A DNA stretch of 64,000 nucleotides from Massilia putida (GTDB lineage: Bacteria > Pseudomonadota > Gammaproteobacteria > Burkholderiales > Burkholderiaceae_D). The notes beneath the pieces are model-generated. The model searched no databases. It was not told the origin of the DNA and saw only the letters and a list, made by a program, of their open reading frames with translations. How positions within the stretch are numbered: position 1 is the stretch's first letter; each line of letters starts with the position of its first letter. Both the position numbers and the translations under genes were made by a program. This document shows positions 1 to 8,129 of this stretch, in pieces. The DNA is taken from NCBI RefSeq assembly GCF_001941825.1, contig NZ_CP019038.1, positions 6,758,001-6,822,000 on the forward strand, given 5' to 3'.

Positions 1-1
1 G

Positions 2-226
2 GGCGAGGGCGCCGCCATCGCGGGCCGGCCCCTGCTGCTGCTCGGTATCCTGCTCGTCGTCATCGGCGCGCAATTCGTCTGCACGGGCATCCTGACGGAA
101 ATGCTCGCCCGCACGTGGTTCGAGGCGGCCGGCGCGCCGGCGTACCTCGTGCGCGAAACCGTGGGCGGCGTCGACGACGATGCGCCTTCCCATCGGCGGC
201 CGCGCGCGGCGCGGGAGCGGCCATGA
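2..226 (+). CDS. C-terminal end of a family 2 glycosyltransferase (5' end outside window)
   Basis: An open frame enters from the left edge and stops at 224-226. The visible 74 residues hold a hydrophobic helix (RPLLLLGILLVVIGAQFVC) followed by TGILTEML and YLVRETVGG. This is the usual tail of polyprenyl-phosphate sugar transferases of the GT2 (DPM1/ArnC-like) type, which end in membrane helices and a short cytoplasmic 'VRE' segment. Its stop overlaps the next start as ATGA, so it is the upstream member of an envelope-lipid operon. The catalytic domain lies outside the window, so the substrate cannot be judged. Confidence 0.75.
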   Translation, partial: GEGAAIAGRPLLLLGILLVVIGAQFVCTGILTEMLARTWFEAAGAPAYLVRETVGGVDDDAPSHRRPRAARERP

Positions 227-1842
227 GCGCGGCACGCGTCCGGTCCGACGCGGCCCTCGCGAACACGCCAGAGGCGGACGGCCGCGGGCCGGGGGTGCGG
301 GCCGCGCCGGTGCCGTGGGCGTGGCCGCTGCTGCTCGCGGGCGCCGTCTGGCTCGGCCTGTTTTACGGCCTGGGCGCGGTGCCCCTGTTCGACGTGGACG
401 AGGGCGCCTTCGGCGAGGCGACGCGCGAAATGCTCGCCAGCGGCGACTACGTGTCGACCTGGCTGAACGGCCAGCCGCGCTTCGACAAGCCGATCCTGAC
501 GTACTGGCTGCAGGCGGCGTCCGTGCGCCTGCTCGGCCTCGACGAGTTCGCGCTGCGGCTGCCGTCCGCGTTCGCGGCCACGGCGTGGATCGCCGCCATT
601 TACGCGTTCGCGCGCCGCGCCATCGACCGCGATACCGCGCGCGCGGCCGCCTTCATCGCGGCCACGAGCGCCGGCGTCATCGTGATCGGCCGCGGCGCGA
701 TCGCCGACGCGCTGCTGAATCTGTTTCTCGCGCTGGCGATGTTCGACGTCTACCGCGAACTGGTCGATCCGCGCCCGCGCTGGCGCCGCCGCGCCTTTCT
801 CTGGATCGGGCTGGGCGTGCTGACCAAGGGTCCCGTCGCGCTGCTGATCCCGGGCGCGGCGGGCGCCATCGCGTTCCTGCTGCAGGGCCGGATGGCCGGA
901 TGGTGGCGCGCCGCGCGCGACCCGGTCGGCTGGGCGATCCTGCTTGGCGTCGCGGCGCCGTGGTACATGCTGGAATACGCGCGCCGCGGCGACGCCTTCC
1001 TGGCCGGTTTCTTCATGCGCCACAACGTGGAGCGCTTCCTCGCTCCACTGCAGGGCCATGCGGGCGGCGTCTTCTACTACCTGCCGGCGCTGGCGCTGCT
1101 CGCGCTGCCGTACACGAGTCTGCTGCTGGCCACGCTCCCCGGGCTGCGGCGCTTGCGTGCGTCGCCGCTCGATACGCTGCTGTGGTGCTGGTTCCTGTTC
1201 GTGTTCGCCTTTTTCACGCTGGCGGGCACCAAGTTGCCGCACTATCTTTTGTACGGCGCGACGCCGCTGTTCATCCTGATGGCGCGCCGGCGCGGCGCGT
1301 TGCGCAACCGCGTGCTCGCCCTGTTGCCTGCGCTGTCGCTGGCGGTCGCGGTCGCGGCCTTGCCGTTCGTGCTGGACCACGTTGCCTCGGGCGCGCGCAA
1401 CGCGTACGTGCGCGAGGCGCTGTCCGGGGACGGCGTGTTCGATGAAGCGTGGGCGGCACAGGCCCTGGCGGTGGTTGCCGCCATCCTGTTGCTGGCGCTG
1501 TGGCCTGACAGGCGGCGCGCCGGACCCTGGCCGCGCCTGGTCGCGGCCGCGCTGATTTGCGCCTACGCGCTGGTCGGGCTGGTGCTGCCCGCCGTGGCGG
1601 AGCTCCAGCAAGGCCCCGTCAAGCGGGCCGCGCTCCTCGCCCGCCAGGCCGGGTGGCCCGTGCGCAGCTGGCGTATCAACGCACCCAGCTTTTCCGTTTA
1701 CCGCGCGGCGATCACGCCGGCGGCCGGCGCGCCGCGCGCGGGCGACGTCATCCTGACGCGCAGCGACGCCCTGGACAGCCTGCCGCCACTGCGTGTGCTG
1801 TTCCGCGAGGGCGGCGTGCTGCTGGTGCGCATCGACGGGTGA
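223..1842 (+). CDS. ArnT-like family 39 glycosyltransferase (integral membrane)
   Basis: This is a 539-residue polytopic protein. After the first helix (about residues 30-50) comes DVDEGAFGEATREML, the acidic loop expected at the active site of GT39/ArnT enzymes, then FDKPILTYWLQ and many hydrophobic helices. The family moves a sugar from a polyprenyl phosphate donor to an acceptor on the periplasmic side, often lipid A. I chose the ATG at 223 because it overlaps the upstream GT2 stop (ATGA); a longer reading from 115 would run through the GT2 gene. With the GT2, PAP2 and LABN neighbours it fits a lipid A or undecaprenyl-linked sugar modification pathway. The exact sugar is unknown. Confidence 0.85.
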   Translation: MSAARVRSDAALANTPEADGRGPGVRAAPVPWAWPLLLAGAVWLGLFYGLGAVPLFDVDEGAFGEATREMLASGDYVSTWLNGQPRFDKPILTYWLQAASVRLLGLDEFALRLPSAFAATAWIAAIYAFARRAIDRDTARAAAFIAATSAGVIVIGRGAIADALLNLFLALAMFDVYRELVDPRPRWRRRAFLWIGLGVLTKGPVALLIPGAAGAIAFLLQGRMAGWWRAARDPVGWAILLGVAAPWYMLEYARRGDAFLAGFFMRHNVERFLAPLQGHAGGVFYYLPALALLALPYTSLLLATLPGLRRLRASPLDTLLWCWFLFVFAFFTLAGTKLPHYLLYGATPLFILMARRRGALRNRVLALLPALSLAVAVAALPFVLDHVASGARNAYVREALSGDGVFDEAWAAQALAVVAAILLLALWPDRRRAGPWPRLVAAALICAYALVGLVLPAVAELQQGPVKRAALLARQAGWPVRSWRINAPSFSVYRAAITPAAGAPRAGDVILTRSDALDSLPPLRVLFREGGVLLVRIDG

Positions 1843-1849
1843 GCGCGCG

Positions 1850-2725
1850 ATGCCGGCCTCTCTACGCTCCCCCTGGGCCTGGTTCCCGCCCGCCGTGGCG
1901 CTGGCGCTGGTCGCCGCCATCCTCGCGACCGGCAGCAACCGTCCGCTGTTCCTGTGGCTGAACCATCGCGGCCACGCCCTCGGCGACCTTGCCTGGTTCC
2001 ACCTCACCATGCTGGGCGACGGTGCGATGGCGCTGGCGCTCGTGCTGCCCTGCATCCGGCGCGCGCCGCGGCAGTTCTGGGCGGCGCTGCTGGCGGGCGT
2101 CGTCGCCGGCCTCTGGACCCAGGCCACGAAGGAGTTCGTCGACGTGCCGCGGCCGCTGTCCGTATTGGCCCCATGGGATTTTCATCTGGCGGGGCCGGCC
2201 TACAAGCGCGTGTCGTTCCCGTCCGGACACGCCGCGGCCGCGTTCGCGCTGGCAGGCATCTGGATCATGGGTGCCGAGGGCCGGCGATGGTGGAAGGGAT
2301 TGCTGTTCGCGCTCGCGTCGCTCGTCGGGCTGTCGCGCATCATGCTCGGCGTGCATTGGCCGCTCGACGTGTTGTGGGGCATGCTGGGCGGCTGGCTGGG
2401 CGCCTGGTCCGGCCTGGCGCTGCAGGCGCGCTGGCGTTGGCAGACGGCGGGGCGGGGCGGCTTGCTGGCCGGCGCGGTGCTGATGGCCGTGACGGCAAGC
2501 CTGCTGGTGAGCCGGCACATCGGCATCCCCGCCGTGCTGCCCGCGCAGCGCGTGGTCGCGGCAGTCTGTCTGGCGTGGGGCGCCTGGGAGATTGGCTGCC
2601 TGGGCAGGTTGATCTTCGCCAGGGAGGCGCCTTACGCGGCCCAGGCGCCGCCATCGCGCGCAACGATGGCGTGGTGGGTGGCGCGGCTGGTCCGGCGGGC
2701 ACAGCGATGGAGGAACGATGGCTGA
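1850..2725 (+). CDS. PAP2-family membrane phosphatase
   Basis: This 291-residue membrane protein carries all three motifs of the PAP2 (type 2 phosphatidic acid phosphatase) superfamily in order: KEFVDVPRP (K-x6-RP), FPSGHA (PSGH) and SRIMLGVHWPLD (SR-x5-H-x3-D). These enzymes dephosphorylate lipid phosphates such as undecaprenyl pyrophosphate or lipid A phosphates. The gene starts seven bases after the GT39 stop and its own stop overlaps the next gene by eight bases, so it is translated from the same operon. I infer a role in recycling the polyprenyl carrier or trimming lipid A. Confidence 0.88.
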   Translation: MPASLRSPWAWFPPAVALALVAAILATGSNRPLFLWLNHRGHALGDLAWFHLTMLGDGAMALALVLPCIRRAPRQFWAALLAGVVAGLWTQATKEFVDVPRPLSVLAPWDFHLAGPAYKRVSFPSGHAAAAFALAGIWIMGAEGRRWWKGLLFALASLVGLSRIMLGVHWPLDVLWGMLGGWLGAWSGLALQARWRWQTAGRGGLLAGAVLMAVTASLLVSRHIGIPAVLPAQRVVAAVCLAWGAWEIGCLGRLIFAREAPYAAQAPPSRATMAWWVARLVRRAQRWRNDG

Positions 2726-3002
2726 CGACGACTGGTGGCTGCTGCTGGGCTTTGTCGGACAGGCCGTGTTCATGGGCCGCTTCGTGATCCAGTGGCTGGC
2801 CAGCGAACGCCATCGGCGCAGCGTGATTCCCGTATCGTTCTGGTACCTGAGCATCCTCGGCGCGCTCGTGTTGCTCGTCTACGCAGTGCACCGGCGCGAT
2901 CCGGTCTTCGTCGCAGGGCAAGGCCTCGGCGTCGCGATCTACCTGCGCAACCTGCAGCTGGTCCGCCGCGCGCGCGGTGCCGACGGATTGCGGGCCGAGT
3001 GA
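2718..3002 (+). CDS. Small LABN-domain membrane protein
   Basis: This 94-residue protein matches the lipid A biosynthesis N-terminal domain (LABN): GFVGQAVFMGRFVIQWLAS, then SVIPVSFWYLSILGALVLL and GQGLGVAIYLRNLQLV. It has about three membrane helices. The same fold is found fused or adjacent to GT2 and GT39 genes in many Gram-negatives; its biochemical role is not settled. It overlaps the PAP2 stop by eight bases and closes the operon. A small tandem repeat begins exactly at its stop codon. Confidence 0.85.
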   Translation: MADDDWWLLLGFVGQAVFMGRFVIQWLASERHRRSVIPVSFWYLSILGALVLLVYAVHRRDPVFVAGQGLGVAIYLRNLQLVRRARGADGLRAE

Positions 3003-3023
3003 GCGGATGAGCGGATGAGCGGA
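3000..3023. repeat. 8-bp tandem repeat (TGAGCGGA x3) spanning two convergent stops
   Basis: TGAGCGGA is repeated three times without error. The first unit contains the LABN stop codon (3000-3002), and the last unit abuts the stop codon of the convergent LysE gene (3024-3026, - strand). The repeat therefore fills the whole gap between the two coding regions. Confidence 0.9.
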
Positions 3024-3635
3024 TCAGCGTACGGCCAGGACCGACACCTTGGCGGCCAGCACGAGCAACACGGCGCCCACGGCCCGGTCGAGCCAGACGA
3101 GGCGCGCCCGCAGCCAGGCCAGCACCGGACGCGACGAGAACAGCAGCGCCACCAGCGCAAACCACAGCAGCGATTCGGCGACGAGCAGGGTCCAGAGGAG
3201 CGCGACGTCGGTGGCGGCCAGGCCCGGCTTCAATGCCTGGGACAGCACGGAGCCGAAGTACAGCATGGCCTTCGGATTGAGGAGGTTCGTGAGGAAGCCG
3301 CTGACGAAGGTCTTGCGGCCGGCCTGCGCCGCCCGCGCGTCCGGCAACTGGCCCTTCGAGCGCAGGCATTGGATGCCGAGCCAGGCGAGGTACAGCGCGC
3401 CGACGACGGCCAGGATACGCGACAGGCCCGGCAGCGCGGCCAGCACGAGCGACATGCCGAGGACGGAGATCAGCACATAAACGCCGATCGCCGTCGCCAC
3501 GCCGGCCGCGGCCCACAGGCCGGCGCGTCGGCCGGACACGATGGCGGTGCGCGTTACGACGGCGAAGTCGGGACCGGGCGAGATCAGGGCCAGTGCGTGG
3601 ATGCTCAGGATGAGCAGGAGGGTGTTCGGCGTCAT
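3024..3635 (-). CDS. LysE/RhtB-family amino acid exporter
   Basis: This 203-residue protein is the standard length for the LysE family. It has the typical start (MTPNTLLLILSIHALALISP followed by GPDFAVV), the family motif GPDF, five or six hydrophobic segments and the internal NPKAMLYF motif. LysE/RhtB proteins export amino acids or related metabolites across the inner membrane. A GGGAG ribosome site lies seven bases before the chosen ATG. It stands alone between convergent and divergent neighbours; the substrate is unknown. Confidence 0.9.
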   Translation of the reverse strand: MTPNTLLLILSIHALALISPGPDFAVVTRTAIVSGRRAGLWAAAGVATAIGVYVLISVLGMSLVLAALPGLSRILAVVGALYLAWLGIQCLRSKGQLPDARAAQAGRKTFVSGFLTNLLNPKAMLYFGSVLSQALKPGLAATDVALLWTLLVAESLLWFALVALLFSSRPVLAWLRARLVWLDRAVGAVLLVLAAKVSVLAVR

Positions 3636-3720
3636 GGCGGTACTCCCGGCGAGCGGCGTGGTGGACGGTGCCAGCCATACTAGCATCGTCCTGGCCGCGC
3701 CGCAGGCCGTCATGCCGCCG

Positions 3721-3765
3721 TCCCGCTTACCCGCCCGCTTACCCGCCCGCTTACCCGCCCGCTTA
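3721..3765. repeat. 12-bp tandem repeat beginning at a stop codon
   Basis: Read on the - strand, TAAGCGGGCGGG is repeated three times followed by TAAGCGGGA. The first TAA is the stop codon of the aspartoacylase-like gene. Because the period is 12, each unit puts another TAA in the same frame, giving four in-frame stops. Confidence 0.9.
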
Positions 3766-4737
3766 TTCGCGCCCGAACGCGGGATTCGGCCGCGTGAGGT
3801 AGTACCACTCGTGGTTCGGCGCGGCGTTCGCGTCCGGGAACAGGATGCGACCCGCGAATTCCGCGACGACGGGCGTGCCGTCCGCGCGGACACCGATCTG
3901 TTCGCCTTCCGCGACGGGGTCGAAGCTGGCCCACTGGCGCGTGAAGCGGTCGCCGGCGTCCAGCTTGTCGTGCACGACGACCATCTGCAGCGCTTCCATG
4001 TGGTCGAACGGCACCGGCTGCGGTTCCGGCGCATCGATGATCTTGAGGAAGGCGAGCGTGTTCATGATGGCCGTGTAGGCGACGTCCGGCGCGCGCGGGT
4101 CGAGGTGCTGCCCGCATTCGAGGGTCAGCGCATAGCCGCCCGTGCTGCGCATGTATTCCGTCGTGCCCATGCCGTAGCGCAGCACCGTCTGCAGTTCTTG
4201 CGCATTGCCGCGCGACCGGCGTTGCACGCCGCCGCCGTACGCGGCCATCCAGCCGGTGACGAAGCGGCGCACGCCCAGGCGGCGCGCCAGCGCGCGCTCC
4301 GCGCGCATGTGCGCGAACGGTTCCAGCGGGCCGTCGTTGTCGAGGGGGCCGACCATCACGAACGGCTCGCCGTGGGCGGCGTTGAACGAGTGCAGGTCGA
4401 GCAGGACGTCGTGCTGCGCCAGCAGCGGGCACAGCCAGTTGGCGACGTGGTCTTCGAAGTCGTGCGGCTCCGCTTTCGGCGACAGGTCGCGGTTCAGGTT
4501 GCGGTCGCCCGAGCGCGTGTTCTGCGCATAGGCCTTCGGGTTGACGATGGGGACGAAGGTCACGCTGCCGTTCGCGATCGGCAAGGTGCCGGCGTCGATC
4601 TCCGCCATGATCCGCTGGATGGCCTGGGTGCCGCATTTTTCGTTGCCGTGCGTGGCGCCCATGATGATGACTTTGGGGCCGGGGCCCTGGCCGGTGTAGT
4701 TGACGGATTTAAAATGCAGCTGGCTGGCGGGGATCAT
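3763..4737 (-). CDS. Aspartoacylase / succinylglutamate desuccinylase-like metal hydrolase
   Basis: The protein has 324 residues. The zinc-site motif GATHGNE lies near residue 38, and the third zinc ligand is seen in LLDLHSFNAAHGE; NTRSGDRNLNRDL is the family's substrate-binding segment. The family removes acyl groups from N-acyl amino acids with a carboxypeptidase-like zinc centre. I chose the ATG at 4737 because a GGA element lies upstream; an in-frame ATG at 4770 has no ribosome site. The gene ends in a tandem repeat that multiplies its stop codon. Which acyl amino acid it cleaves cannot be told. Confidence 0.85.
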   Translation of the reverse strand: MIPASQLHFKSVNYTGQGPGPKVIIMGATHGNEKCGTQAIQRIMAEIDAGTLPIANGSVTFVPIVNPKAYAQNTRSGDRNLNRDLSPKAEPHDFEDHVANWLCPLLAQHDVLLDLHSFNAAHGEPFVMVGPLDNDGPLEPFAHMRAERALARRLGVRRFVTGWMAAYGGGVQRRSRGNAQELQTVLRYGMGTTEYMRSTGGYALTLECGQHLDPRAPDVAYTAIMNTLAFLKIIDAPEPQPVPFDHMEALQMVVVHDKLDAGDRFTRQWASFDPVAEGEQIGVRADGTPVVAEFAGRILFPDANAAPNHEWYYLTRPNPAFGRE

Positions 4738-4828
4738 GCGTCGTGTTCCAAGAAGAAAGAATACGGGCATTGTAGCGTGCCGGCCCGGTGCGTGGCATCA
4801 TCGGCGGGTTTCGTAGAAGAATGCCAAT

Positions 4829-5977
4829 ATGGACGGCGTCAATACGGGAAATGCGCCCCGGATCCACGGCCTCGACACCTTGCGCGCCCTCGCGGTAGCG
4901 CTCGTCGTGCTGCATCACTACACCTTGTTCGTCAGCGACGCACCGACATTCGGGTGGGCCGGGACGATGGGATGGGCGGGCGTCGACCTGTTTTTCGCGC
5001 TGTCCGGCTACCTGATCGGCAACCAGATCGTCGCGGCGTCCGGTGCCGCCCCGCGGTTTGGCCTGGCCGGGTTTTACCGGCGGCGGCTGCTGCGCACGCT
5101 CCCCGGTTTCTGGGTCGTGCTGGCCCTGTACGCGCTGTGGCCGGCCTGGCGCGGCGACGCGCCCATGTTGCCGCTGTGGCAGTACCTGACGTTCACGCAG
5201 AACATCCACCTGCAGCCGGGGACAGCATTCACGCATGCATGGTCGCTGTGCATCGAGGAACAGTTCTACCTGCTGCTGCCCGTCGCCGCCGTCATCGGCA
5301 GCGCGCTTGGGCGAGGCGGCGTGCGCCTGCGCTGGGCGTGGTGCGCGCTGCTGCTGGCCGTCGCGGCCGGCATGCTGACCCGGGCGACGATCTGGCACGA
5401 CGGCCGGCACGCGCCGAACTGGCTGGGGTACTACTATCAATACATCTACTATTCGAGCTGGTGCCGCTGCGACGAATTGCTGGCGGGTGTCGCGCTGGCG
5501 CTGCTCGAGAACCGCGCGCCCGGCCCGTGGCGGCGCATCCTCGCGCGCGGCAATGCGCTGCTTGCCGCCGGCACGGCCGTCGTCGGCGGCACGTTCGCGT
5601 GGTTCCTCGACGATCGTTACGGATTCGCGCAGACTGTCGCGGGCTATCCACTTCTGGCCTTCGGTTGTGCCCTGCTGATCCTGGCCGCGCTGGCGCCCGG
5701 TTCTCTGCTGCACCGCGTGCGCGTGCCGGGCGCGGCCAGCCTTGCGCGGTGGTCGTACGCGATCTACCTGACGCACAGATCCGTCAGTATGCTCGTCGCG
5801 GCGCGCATGGCGCAGGCGGGCCACGGGGCGGAGGATGCGGCGACGATCGCCGCATGCATGCTGGCGTCGCTGGCGGGCGGCTGGCTGTTGTTCGTGCTCG
5901 TCGAGACGCCGTTCATGCGGCTGCGCGCACGGTGGGAGTCCGCGCTCAGCCCCGCACCCGCGCCGGCGCCTCGATGA
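4829..5977 (+). CDS. Acyltransferase 3 family (OafA-like) membrane protein
   Basis: The 382-residue protein begins with the family signature RIHGLDTLRALAVALVVLHH and has about ten hydrophobic segments, with DLFFALSGYLIG and WSLCIEEQFYLLLP typical of AT3 enzymes. These transfer acetyl or other acyl groups to sugars of O-antigen, exopolysaccharide or peptidoglycan. The conserved catalytic-type histidine is in VVLHHYT. Its 3' end overlaps the convergent hypothetical gene by 32 bases. The acceptor sugar is unknown. Confidence 0.9.
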   Translation: MDGVNTGNAPRIHGLDTLRALAVALVVLHHYTLFVSDAPTFGWAGTMGWAGVDLFFALSGYLIGNQIVAASGAAPRFGLAGFYRRRLLRTLPGFWVVLALYALWPAWRGDAPMLPLWQYLTFTQNIHLQPGTAFTHAWSLCIEEQFYLLLPVAAVIGSALGRGGVRLRWAWCALLLAVAAGMLTRATIWHDGRHAPNWLGYYYQYIYYSSWCRCDELLAGVALALLENRAPGPWRRILARGNALLAAGTAVVGGTFAWFLDDRYGFAQTVAGYPLLAFGCALLILAALAPGSLLHRVRVPGAASLARWSYAIYLTHRSVSMLVAARMAQAGHGAEDAATIAACMLASLAGGWLLFVLVETPFMRLRARWESALSPAPAPAPR

Positions 5978-6431
5978 CGTCGAAGGCGGCCGGCATGTCG
6001 GCCAGCCAGGCTTGCAGGTGGGCGATGCGCATCGACGGGTCGTAGCCCTCCGTCGATGCCAGCGCGGCGCGCAGGCCGGGCACGGCTTCCGGCGTGTGCG
6101 GGCTGCCGCAGGCATCGATCAGCATGGCGACGAGGTCGGTCGGCGCGACGCTGCCCCGGCGCAGACGCGCGTGGATGACGGCGAGCAGCGCGCGCTGCAT
6201 GCGCGGCGTCGGGTGCGTGATGTGGGCGAAGACGGTGGGCGTGTTGGCGATGGCTTCACAGATCGCCGTCTCCATCTGCTCCGGCGTGAGGTCGGAGGCG
6301 ATGTCGAAATAGGCGCGGTCCCAGCGCGTGCGGGCGTAGCGGTGGCCGGGCGGGAAGGCGTCGACGCTTTCCAGGCCGAGGGCGCGGCTGGCGCGGGACA
6401 GCAGGGACGACAGGACGGGGAGCAGCGGCAT
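5946..6431 (-). CDS. Hypothetical 161-residue protein
   Basis: No family is recognised. The protein is soluble in appearance, with no signal peptide or membrane helix, and contains aromatic and acidic patches (RYARTRWDRAYFDIASDLTP). I chose the ATG at 6431 (MPLLPVLSSLL); a longer reading from 6473 adds residues of poor coding character. It is convergent with, and slightly overlaps, the acyltransferase gene. Codon use is typical of the surrounding chromosome, which supports real coding. Confidence 0.6.
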   Translation of the reverse strand: MPLLPVLSSLLSRASRALGLESVDAFPPGHRYARTRWDRAYFDIASDLTPEQMETAICEAIANTPTVFAHITHPTPRMQRALLAVIHARLRRGSVAPTDLVAMLIDACGSPHTPEAVPGLRAALASTEGYDPSMRIAHLQAWLADMPAAFDVIEAPARVRG

Positions 6432-6535
6432 CGTGATGAACGGCGGAGTGCGATGCCCGCTAGTGTAGACCAAGAAATGGAAACGCGCGGGAGACCGTCG
6501 GAGAGACGGTCTGCCCGCGCGGGAAACTTAAGCGA

Positions 6536-7429
6536 TCACGCTGCCGAAGCGGCGGTGCTGTCCGTGAACTTCCCGTTGCGGAAATCCTCGACGGCCTGGA
6601 CCACCTCGGCCTGCGTATTCATCACGAACGGGCCGTATTGCGCGATCGGCTCGTTCAGCGGCTTGCCTGCGATGAGCAGCAGGCGCGACGGCTGCGCCGC
6701 CTTGATGCGCACGCCGTCGGCAAGCGGCGCATTGTCGAGGATGGCCATGCGGGCCTGCGGCACGCCTTTGCCTTCGACGACGACCTCGCCGCGGAACACG
6801 TACAGGAACGCGTTGTGCCCGGCGGGCAGCGGCTGCTCGAACATGGCGCCGGCCGGGAGCTCGATGTCCAGGTACAGCGGCTGCGTCACGTCGCGCTGCA
6901 CGGCACCGTCGACGCCGTGCGTGCTGCCGGCGATCACCTGCACGGTGGCGCCGGAATCCAGCGTGAAGCGCGGCACATCCTCGGCCGGGATGTCGCGGTA
7001 CCACGGTGCGCTCATCTTGTCCTTCGCGGCCAGGTTGAGCCACAGCTGGAAGCCTTCCATCAAGCCTTCGTTCTGTTCCGGCATTTCCGAGTGGACCACG
7101 CCGCGGCCGGCCGTCATCCACTGGACACCGCCGTTCGTGATCGAACCCTCATGGCCGGCGCTGTCGCGGTGGCGCATGCGGCCTTCGAGCATGTAGGTGA
7201 CGGTCTCGAAGCCGCGGTGCGGGTGTTCCGGGAAGCCGGCGATGTAGTCGCCCGCCTTGTCGCTGCCGAACGCGTCCAGCATCAGGAACGGATCGAGGCG
7301 GCGCTGCAGCGGTTGCGTCAGGACACGGTTGATCTTGACGCCTGCGCCGTCCATCACGAACTGGCCACCGACCAGGCGTTCAACGCCGCGGCTCGTGGCC
7401 ACGGTTTGGGTTTGCACTTGCTGGGTCAT
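6536..7429 (-). CDS. Pirin-family bicupin protein
   Basis: The 297-residue protein has the pirin N-terminal cupin with FPEHPHRGFETVTYMLEG, the metal-binding region with two histidines, and TAGRGVVHSEMP; the C-terminal cupin follows (NAFLYVFRGEV). Pirins are iron-binding proteins; some act as quercetinases, others are redox sensors. The start at 7429 follows a clear AGGAGAG ribosome site. It lies 29 bases downstream of azoR and is probably co-transcribed with it under the divergent LysR regulator. Enzymatic activity is not provable from sequence. Confidence 0.9.
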   Translation of the reverse strand: MTQQVQTQTVATSRGVERLVGGQFVMDGAGVKINRVLTQPLQRRLDPFLMLDAFGSDKAGDYIAGFPEHPHRGFETVTYMLEGRMRHRDSAGHEGSITNGGVQWMTAGRGVVHSEMPEQNEGLMEGFQLWLNLAAKDKMSAPWYRDIPAEDVPRFTLDSGATVQVIAGSTHGVDGAVQRDVTQPLYLDIELPAGAMFEQPLPAGHNAFLYVFRGEVVVEGKGVPQARMAILDNAPLADGVRIKAAQPSRLLLIAGKPLNEPIAQYGPFVMNTQAEVVQAVEDFRNGKFTDSTAASAA

Positions 7430-7458
7430 GATCTCTCTCCTTGACGCAATGTCGATAT

Positions 7459-8052
7459 TCAAGCCAATGCTGCGACGGCGGCGTCCGCCTCGGCCTGCCC
7501 CTTGGCGGCCGCTTCCGGACCCATCGCCAGGCCTGCCGAATAGATGAACTGGTGGTCCGTCATGCCCAGGAAGTTCAGCAGCATGCGGATGTGCGGCACT
7601 TGCGGGTCGGCGTCCGCCGGGTAGATGCCGCCGCGCGACGTGGCGACGTACACCTTCTTGTTCTTGAGCAGGCCTTCCGGACCGGTCTCCGTGTAGCGGA
7701 ACGTCACGCCGGCGCGGGCGATGGCGTCGAACCAGGCTTTCAGCTGGATCGGCATGCCGAAGTTGTACATCGGCGCGCCGAGCACGATCACGTCGGCCGC
7801 TTGCGCTTCCGCGATCAGGGCGTCGTCCAGGGCCACGCGGGCGGCCTGTTCGGCCGTGCGCTGGTCGGCCGGGGTGAACAGGGCGCCCAGCGCCGCTTCG
7901 TCCAGCACCGGATGCGGGTTCGCGCCCAGGTCGCGCACGGTGACGGTTGCGCCCGGATTGGCGGCGGCCACTTTCGCGACGATCACATTGGCCACACGGG
8001 TCGATTCGGATTGGGTGCCGCGCAAGCTCGAGTTGATCTGCAGGATGTTCAT
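7459..8052 (-). CDS. azoR: FMN-dependent NADH-azoreductase
   Basis: The 197-residue flavodoxin-fold protein begins [20 protein letters not shown], the FMN phosphate-binding loop of AzoR enzymes. It continues with [20 protein letters not shown] and the flavin-contacting ATSRGGIYP segment, and its length matches the family. AzoR reduces azo dyes and quinones two electrons at a time with NADH and protects against thiol and quinone stress. It is the first gene of an azoR-pirin operon, transcribed away from a LysR regulator, a common arrangement for quinone-responsive control. Confidence 0.93.
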   Translation of the reverse strand: MNILQINSSLRGTQSESTRVANVIVAKVAAANPGATVTVRDLGANPHPVLDEAALGALFTPADQRTAEQAARVALDDALIAEAQAADVIVLGAPMYNFGMPIQLKAWFDAIARAGVTFRYTETGPEGLLKNKKVYVATSRGGIYPADADPQVPHIRMLLNFLGMTDHQFIYSAGLAMGPEAAAKGQAEADAAVAALA

Positions 8053-8129
8053 GGTGTCTTCCTTCGTGTCGGTTGGTGTTTCGATGTAGACACTTTAGCG
8101 GTTCCATATATCGTGCGGAAGGCGATAGA

